Of a stretch of DNA of 40,153 nucleotides, positions 35,401 to 40,153 are shown piece by piece. Position 1 is the first letter of the stretch; each line of letters begins with the position of its first letter. The stretch is taken from assembly GCA_016936215.1 (NCBI GenBank), contig JAFGPL010000278.1:1-40153 (forward strand), read 5' to 3'. Both the position numbers and the translations under genes were made by a program. The DNA comes from Bacteroidales bacterium. Its GTDB lineage: Bacteria > Bacteroidota > Bacteroidia > Bacteroidales > UBA10428. A model generated the notes under the pieces. That model did not search any database. It was not told the origin of the DNA and worked only from the letters and a program-made list of their open reading frames with translations.

Positions 35401-35434
35401 TAAAAGAAATCATATATGCAATGATTTCATTTTA
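35401..35434. promoter_or_regulatory. Inverted repeat upstream of the ROK kinase gene
   Basis: GAAATCAT (35406-35413), 7 bases, ATGATTTC (35421-35428) is perfect; flanking TAAAA (35401-35405) and TTTTA (35430-35434) continue the symmetry after a one-base offset, giving 13-bp arms. It ends 27 bases before the start codon, in the divergent spacer with the HU/SPOR gene. It could be an operator for a dimeric regulator or a leader hairpin; no T-run suggests termination. Confidence 0.5.
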
Positions 35435-35461
35435 AAAACAGTATAAAGGTACACCATACAA

Positions 35462-36238
35462 ATGAAATTTAAAAAAATATTAGGGATTGATATTGGCGGC
35501 TCGGGAATTAAGGGCGCCCCTGTAAATACAAAAACCGGTAAATTCCTTGAAAAACGTTACCGGATAGAAACGCCAAATCCGGCAACACCCGATGCGGTAG
35601 CTTCAGTTATAAAAAAAATGACCGGGCATTTTAAATGGAAAGGACCTGTTGGCTGCGGTTTTCCGGCAGTAGTGCTCAACGGGGTGGTTAAAACAGCCTC
35701 GAATATTGACAAATCGTGGATAGGGACCGATGCCTGTGAGTTATTTACAAACACCGTAGGACTACCGGTAATGGTTATTAACGATGCAGATGCGGCGGGC
35801 CTTGCCGATGTGAGGTTTGGTGCAGGTAAAGGAGTTAAGGGGTCTATACTGATGCTCACAATCGGCACCGGAATAGGATCGGCATTTTTTACCCAGGGCA
35901 GATTGTTGCCGAACACAGAGCTGGGACATCTTATCCTCAACGGAAAAAATGCCGAAAAATATGCATCTGACGCCACCCGTAAAAAAGAAAAACTTAGCTG
36001 GGAGGATTGGGGAAGCCGGCTGAACGAATATCTTCTTGAAATGGAGAGGCTCTTCTATCCTGAATTAATTATTATCGGGGGCGGCATGAGCAAGAAAATG
36101 GATAAATTTGCCCACCTGCTTACCGTAAAAACCAGGGTGGCCCCGGCCAGCCTGCTGAACGATGCCGGAATTATTGGAGCTGCTATGGCTATACGTGCCC
36201 ATAAAGCCGAAGTATTAAAAAAATTTGAAAAAACCTAA
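35462..36238 (+). CDS. ppgK: ROK-family sugar kinase, probable polyphosphate glucokinase
   Basis: 258 residues, the short size of polyphosphate-glucose phosphotransferases and smaller than typical ROK kinases (~300). Landmarks: ILGIDIGGSGIKGAPV (6-21, phosphate-binding loop), VINDADAAGLAD (105-116) with D108 as probable catalytic base, and LTIGTGIGSAFF (132-143, second phosphate loop). The ROK zinc motif CxCGxxGC is absent, as in PpgK enzymes. Function: cytosolic phosphorylation of glucose to glucose-6-phosphate using polyphosphate or ATP. The donor cannot be decided from sequence. A symmetric element lies just upstream (35401-35434) and a terminator-like hairpin follows. Confidence 0.85.
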   Translation: MKFKKILGIDIGGSGIKGAPVNTKTGKFLEKRYRIETPNPATPDAVASVIKKMTGHFKWKGPVGCGFPAVVLNGVVKTASNIDKSWIGTDACELFTNTVGLPVMVINDADAAGLADVRFGAGKGVKGSILMLTIGTGIGSAFFTQGRLLPNTELGHLILNGKNAEKYASDATRKKEKLSWEDWGSRLNEYLLEMERLFYPELIIIGGGMSKKMDKFAHLLTVKTRVAPASLLNDAGIIGAAMAIRAHKAEVLKKFEKT

Positions 36239-36256
36239 TAATTCAATACAAGTTAC

Positions 36257-36286
36257 AAGACAAGCCTGTCTTTTATAAAATTTTTT
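36257..36286 (+). terminator. Probable terminator of the ROK kinase gene
   Basis: AAGACA (36257-36262), loop AGCC, TGTCTT (36267-36272), then TTATAAAATTTTTT. It lies 18 bases after the stop codon. Six-base stem, so moderate strength. Confidence 0.5.
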
Positions 36287-36324
36287 ACTTTATATTCCTG
36301 GTTCTGCAAAAGGTCTTTTGCCTG

Positions 36325-36942
36325 CTATGATGGCTTAAAAGGGGTACGGTTAATAATAGACCTTCCGAGGGTTAGTTCATCGGCATATTCAAGTTCATCA
36401 CCAATTGAAACACCTTTGGCAATGGTGGAAATTACCACATTATAATCTTTAAACTTCCGGTAAAGGTAGAATCCTGTAGTATCGCCTTCCATCGTAGCAC
36501 TAAGTGCAAGTATCAATTCTTTTATCTCCCCGTTTTGCAGTCTTGCTTCAAGTTCTTTTATTGAAAGATCGTTAGGGCCAATGCCGTCCATGGGTGAGAT
36601 AATGCCTCCCAGCACATGATATAACCCTTTATACTGGTGGGTATTCTCAACAGACATCACATCTTTGATATTCTCAACCACGCAAACTGTAGAGTGGTCT
36701 CTCGATTTCTCACGGCATATTTCACAAATTTCAGTGTCTGATATGTTACGGCATATCTTGCAATATTGAATTTCGTTACGCAATTTTATCAGCGTATTCC
36801 CAAAATTGTTCACCATTTCTTTATCCTGACGGAGTAAATAAAGCACCAAACGCAATGCAGTTTTCCTGCCTATACCGGGCAGTTTAACAAATTCGTCTAC
36901 GGCAGCTTCAAGCAGTTTTGAAGGGAAATTAATATAACTCAT
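36325..36942 (-). CDS. recR: Recombination mediator RecR
   Basis: 205 residues, normal length. Order of domains: helix-hairpin-helix ([17 protein letters not shown], 21-37), C4 zinc finger C61-x2-C64...C73-x2-C76, Toprim domain starting [14 protein letters not shown] (86-99), with [12 protein letters not shown] containing the family Glu, and a C-terminal Walker-B-like tail. RecR works with RecF/RecO in loading RecA at single-strand gaps during DNA repair. Convergent with the ROK kinase gene and divergent from the symporter gene. Complete and unremarkable. Confidence 0.97.
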   Translation of the reverse strand: MSYINFPSKLLEAAVDEFVKLPGIGRKTALRLVLYLLRQDKEMVNNFGNTLIKLRNEIQYCKICRNISDTEICEICREKSRDHSTVCVVENIKDVMSVENTHQYKGLYHVLGGIISPMDGIGPNDLSIKELEARLQNGEIKELILALSATMEGDTTGFYLYRKFKDYNVVISTIAKGVSIGDELEYADELTLGRSIINRTPFKPS

Positions 36943-37056
36943 GCAAAAGATTAATGAACATTTTATTAAGAAGCCTTAAAATTAGTATCATTTCATGCGC
37001 CTAACAATTTTTTTTGAAGAATTGTTTTTAGTATCCTTGTAAAAAAAAAATATCAA

Positions 37057-38583
37057 GTGAACCCGGTTTTGCTCATTTCTGTTATTGCCGCTTACTTTAT
37101 ACTACTAGTAGTGGTATCGCGCATCACAGGCAGGAATGCCGACAGTTACTCATTTTTTCTGGGTAACAGGCAATCTCCCTGGTACCTTGTGGCATTCGGT
37201 ATGATTGGCGCATCACTTTCGGGTGTAACCTTCATCTCGATCCCGGGAGAGGTTGGCGCCAGTAATTTCTCATACATGCAGATTGTGTTAGGATACCTTG
37301 CCGGTTATTTTGTCATTGCCAATGTTTTGTTGCCTTTGTATTACCGGTTAAACCTTACCTCAATTTATGTTTACCTGCAAAAAAGGTTTGGAATGGTATC
37401 TTACCGTACAGGGGCATTTTTCTTTTTAATTTCAAGGATTATCGGTTCAGCTTTTCGGCTTTACCTGGTTGCCATGGTTCTCGATAAGTTCGTATTTTCA
37501 CAATGGCATGTGCCTTTCTGGCTCACGGTTGCAATTACCATCATTTTTATCTGGGTATACTCGTTCAGGGCAGGCATCAAAACAATTGTATGGACAGATA
37601 CCCTTCAGACACTGTTTATGCTCCTGGCCGTAATTATATCAATATGGTTCATAGCCGGCCAGCTTGACCTTTCGTTTAAAGGTCTTTTTGAAACCATAAA
37701 AAACAGCAGGTATTCAGAAGTGTTCGTATGGGAATGGCGGCCCCGCAATAACTTCTTTAAACATTTCATCTCCGGGGCTTTTATAAGCATTGTTATGACG
37801 GGTCTCGACCAGGATATGATGCAAAAAAACCTGAGTTGCAGAAACCTGAATGAGGCAAAGAAAAATGTTTACTGGATGAGTACGTCGCTTATTTTTGTAA
37901 ACATTCTGTTTCTGAGCCTGGGGGCGCTTTTATATATCTATGCACATTCAAAGGGGCTTATTATTGAGAATTTTCAAAACACTGATGCAGCCTGTAAAAT
38001 TGGCCTTTATGATAAACTGCTCGGACTATACAATTGCAGCCCTACCGACCAGTTGTTTCCATATCTTTCGTTAACCCATCTTCCTGTAATGGCCGCCCTG
38101 GTTTTTACCCTGGGGTTGGTTGCCGCGGCATATTCGAGCGCGGATTCCGCGCTCACAGCGCTTACCACCTCTTTTTGCGTGGATTTTCTCGGTTTTAAAG
38201 AGAACGACACCCGCATTAAACAACGCTACCTGGTACATATCGGCTTTTCGGTGGTCCTTTTTCTTGTCATCATCATTTTCAGGGCTATTAACAACGACAG
38301 CGTGATCAATTCGGTATTCACGCTCGCCGGATATACTTATGGACCGCTGCTTGGCTTTTTTGCCTTCGGGCTTTACACCCGAAAGAAGGTTTATGACAAA
38401 TGGGTTCCGCTTGTAGCGGTGTTATCACCCGTTATCTGCTATATCGTAAGCGTCAATTCAAAATCGTGGTTCAACGGCTATGTTTTTGGTTTCGAACTTC
38501 TGATACTTAACGGTCTGTTAACTTTTACCGGGATGTTGCTCCTTCGTCGCCGGACCAGACAAAAACAAGAGATATTTTCGTAA
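37057..38583 (+). CDS. Sodium:solute symporter (SSS family)
   Basis: 508 residues with about 13 membrane helices. N-terminal GRNADSYSFFLGNRQSPWYL (25-44) and MIGASLSGVTFISIPGEVG (49-67) are SSS-family signatures near the sodium site; AAAYSSADSALTALTTS further on is the second sodium-site region with its conserved Ser pair. Inner-membrane Na+-driven uptake of an organic solute; the substrate is not evident (no neighbouring catabolic gene). GTG at 37057 is chosen because it directly precedes helix 1 and no in-frame ATG lies just upstream. A weak promoter-like pair (TTTG 37013-37016, TATCCTTG 37032-37039) has only 15 bases spacing. Confidence 0.92.
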   Translation: MNPVLLISVIAAYFILLVVVSRITGRNADSYSFFLGNRQSPWYLVAFGMIGASLSGVTFISIPGEVGASNFSYMQIVLGYLAGYFVIANVLLPLYYRLNLTSIYVYLQKRFGMVSYRTGAFFFLISRIIGSAFRLYLVAMVLDKFVFSQWHVPFWLTVAITIIFIWVYSFRAGIKTIVWTDTLQTLFMLLAVIISIWFIAGQLDLSFKGLFETIKNSRYSEVFVWEWRPRNNFFKHFISGAFISIVMTGLDQDMMQKNLSCRNLNEAKKNVYWMSTSLIFVNILFLSLGALLYIYAHSKGLIIENFQNTDAACKIGLYDKLLGLYNCSPTDQLFPYLSLTHLPVMAALVFTLGLVAAAYSSADSALTALTTSFCVDFLGFKENDTRIKQRYLVHIGFSVVLFLVIIIFRAINNDSVINSVFTLAGYTYGPLLGFFAFGLYTRKKVYDKWVPLVAVLSPVICYIVSVNSKSWFNGYVFGFELLILNGLLTFTGMLLLRRRTRQKQEIFS

Positions 38584-38661
38584 AAAACAAGGATTAAAAA
38601 CCATACATTGCACGTCATATTTCTTAATTTCGCAGTTTAAACAATCCTAAATAATATACAC

Positions 38662-39423
38662 ATGAGAAAGATTTTTACCCTATTGTTGTTTGTTTTCAGT
38701 CTTTCTTTTATCAACCAGGCTTATGCGCAGAGATTTCTCGACAAGCTGAAGGACAAGACAGAAGACAAGATTATTGATGAAATTTTCAAGGAGGAAGAAA
38801 AAAAAGAAACACCAACCTCGCCTCAGCCTGAATCACAGCAGGCAACCAACACACGCGGGGAAGGCCTGTCGGCGGCCGCCATTGATGTCCCTGCCAGCAT
38901 TGATGCTGCATCAGGCTCGTACAAATCAGGTAACTATTCGGCATCAAGAAATTCTATAAGGGAGGCAATACAGGGCATAGAACTTGAAATAGGAAAAAAA
39001 GTACTGGAATCGCTCCCTCAGTCTGTTAAAGACTTATCAAAACGCGACAGCGACGATAAGGTAACCAGTTCGGGTATTAATTTTGCGGGATTGATGATAG
39101 AGCGCACTTATGCCAAAGGCGATCAGGAACTTTATATAGCCATAGGTAACAATTCGGCATGGCTTTCGTCAATAAACCTCTACCTGGGCAGCGGGGGATA
39201 TGCAACTACCGAAGAACAGCCAAATTATAAAAAGGTAACATTCCAGGGTTATCAGGCTGTAATAGAATTTGATGAAAGCGCAGGTTATAAGCTAAGCGTG
39301 CCCTTTGGCCAGTCTTCAATTTTTGTACTTAACGGCATTAATTTCAGCAACGAACAGGAGATGATGGATGCTGCCTCAAAATTCAGCATCGAAAGTATTA
39401 AAAAACAATTAGGAGAACAATAA
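38662..39423 (+). CDS. Secreted protein of unknown function, paralogue A of a tandem pair
   Basis: 253 residues. Signal peptide MRKIFTLLLFVFSLSFINQAYAQ (cleavage at AYAQ). Residues 24-70 are a highly charged, Lys/Glu-rich then Pro/Gln-rich linker. Residues about 75-250 form a domain shared with the next gene: a helical part with SYKSGNYSASRNSIREAIQ, a GKKVLESLPQSV motif, then beta-strands ending in a VPFGQSSIFVLNG-type stretch. I do not recognise the family. Upstream, TAATTTCG at 38625-38632 is a near match to the -7 box. Gap to the next gene is 6 bases, so they form an operon. Location: periplasm or outer membrane, inferred. Confidence 0.75.
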   Translation: MRKIFTLLLFVFSLSFINQAYAQRFLDKLKDKTEDKIIDEIFKEEEKKETPTSPQPESQQATNTRGEGLSAAAIDVPASIDAASGSYKSGNYSASRNSIREAIQGIELEIGKKVLESLPQSVKDLSKRDSDDKVTSSGINFAGLMIERTYAKGDQELYIAIGNNSAWLSSINLYLGSGGYATTEEQPNYKKVTFQGYQAVIEFDESAGYKLSVPFGQSSIFVLNGINFSNEQEMMDAASKFSIESIKKQLGEQ

Positions 39424-39429
39424 AAACCC

Positions 39430-40041
39430 ATGAAAATGAAAGCTTTATATATAACAGGCATAATTCTTCTTTCTGCAACATGCAGTATATTTTCGCAAGA
39501 TATTGACTCCAGGTTATCGCAGGCTAAAAGTTCTTATAAAAGCGGCGACCTTGATGGTGCCAGGACAGCCCTGCAGGAGGCGCTTAAAGAGGTAAACATG
39601 GCCATAGGAAAAGAGATACTGGCGCTTCTGCCTGAAACAATGAAAGAGATGGCCTTCAACAAAACAGATGACGATGTAAACGTAACCGGGACAGGTTTTT
39701 CGGGTTTGTATATAGGCCGTTCATTTGGAAATTCAGAAACCGGTAAATCTGCCCGTATAGAGGTTATAACCGACTCCCCCTTGCTGGCAGGGGTTAACGC
39801 GATACTGTCGCTGCCGGCCATTATGACCTCATCTGATTCGGGCCAAAAACGCATTAAAGTCGGGAACTATAAAGCATTGCTCCAGCTTAACGAAGGCGAG
39901 GATGGCAAAAAAAGCTATGATGTTCAGGTACCTTTCGGCAACTCGCTGCTTACAATACATTGCGAAGGTTATAGCGAAACCGATGTCACTGCCATGGCAA
40001 ATACCATACCTGTGTCTAAAATTGATGAAAAGACAAGGTAA
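39430..40041 (+). CDS. Secreted protein of unknown function, paralogue B of a tandem pair
   Basis: 203 residues. Signal peptide MKMKALYITGIILLSATCSI, cleavage near FSQ. The mature domain aligns with the upstream gene along its length: SYKSGDLDGARTALQEALKE, IGKEILALLPETMKEM, a DDDVNVTGTGFSGLYIGRSF strand pair, and VPFGNSLLTIHCEGYS. It lacks the charged linker of its neighbour. The shared domain and 6-base spacing indicate a local duplication followed by divergence. Function unknown; both proteins may act together. No T9SS sorting domain or lipobox is visible. Confidence 0.75.
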   Translation: MKMKALYITGIILLSATCSIFSQDIDSRLSQAKSSYKSGDLDGARTALQEALKEVNMAIGKEILALLPETMKEMAFNKTDDDVNVTGTGFSGLYIGRSFGNSETGKSARIEVITDSPLLAGVNAILSLPAIMTSSDSGQKRIKVGNYKALLQLNEGEDGKKSYDVQVPFGNSLLTIHCEGYSETDVTAMANTIPVSKIDEKTR

Positions 40042-40090
40042 TCGAAGGAATATAAATAAAAGAGGTTGTGTAAAAAGTCACTTCTCTTGT

Positions 40091-40131
40091 CATTCTGAAT
40101 CCCGATGCATCGCATTGGCGTTAACTTCGGG
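40091..40131. repeat. Possible dispersed repeat fragment at right edge
   Basis: GTCATTCTGAATCCCGATGC followed by ATCG contains the perfect 10-bp palindrome CGATGCATCG (40103-40112) and an outer CCCGA...TCGGG pair. GTCATTCTGA- and CCCGATGCATCGGG-type words are common in Bacteroidota intergenic repeats as I recall them. The fragment may be cut by the window end. No gene is visible in 40042-40153. Confidence 0.35.
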
Positions 40132-40153
40132 TGTATTATACTGAGAGTTAATA

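Noticed and set aside
1-40153. Search by eye for tRNA, rRNA, transposase, integrase, phage genes and SusC/SusD-type sugar loci
   Set aside because: None seen; the cluster at 8.3-18.3 kb is not bounded by attachment sites or mobile genes within this window.

Overview
This window looks like a chromosomal segment of a member of the phylum Bacteroidota, probably an anaerobic or facultative Bacteroidales/Marinilabiliales-type bacterium; the order is a guess. The reasons are two secreted proteins with C-terminal type IX secretion (T9SS) sorting domains, promoter-like TTTG / TAnnTTTG boxes instead of E. coli-type -35/-10 boxes, weak Shine-Dalgarno sequences, a Bacteroidetes-type HU/SPOR membrane protein, many outer-membrane beta-barrels and several typical dispersed palindromes. 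No rRNA, tRNA, CRISPR array, transposase, integrase or phage gene was seen. 24 protein genes are called. One is cut by the left edge, and one giant gene has its start moved to a better in-frame ATG.

Layout. 1-2.5 kb: a truncated outer-membrane/secreted protein (-) and a T9SS cargo protein (+). 2.7-5.0 kb: a TauE/SafE-type permease and serine hydroxymethyltransferase glyA (both -). 5.4-8.1 kb: a Tat-exported DUF362 protein and a membrane polyferredoxin that looks like NapH fused to NapG. 8.3-18.3 kb: a tight five-gene, same-strand cluster, the most interesting part of the window. 18.5-24.9 kb: a giant SGNH-hydrolase/adhesin-like T9SS protein. 25.3-26.6 kb: an ECF sigma factor and folE. 26.6-32.4 kb: an Omp85-type barrel (-), then an M1 peptidase plus a penicillin-acylase-family enzyme (+). 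32.4-35.3 kb: a membrane sensor histidine kinase and an HU/SPOR protein (both -). 35.4-38.6 kb: a polyphosphate-glucokinase-like ROK kinase (+), recR (-) and a sodium:solute symporter (+). 38.6-40.0 kb: two tandem paralogous secreted proteins of unknown function.

The candidate undescribed system is the 8301-18304 cluster. Its genes in order encode (1) an ATP/ADP-translocase (NTT)-like membrane domain fused to HEAT-like repeats and a C-terminal cyclic-nucleotide-binding-like domain; (2) a three-domain TIR / TIR-like protein whose first TIR keeps the glutamate position used by NAD-cleaving TIRs; (3) a STAND-class NTPase with a single membrane helix, a coiled coil and a seven-bladed WD40 propeller; (4) an outer-membrane beta-barrel with a helical N-terminal domain; (5) a lipoprotein with a probable propeller fold. 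Gaps are 21, -11 (overlap), 25 and 3 bases, and a terminator-like hairpin follows the fifth stop. The domains suggest an envelope-spanning sensor that controls a nucleotide-signal or NAD-depleting output, possibly a defence or stress system. That function is inference; the domain order and gene packing are what the sequence shows.
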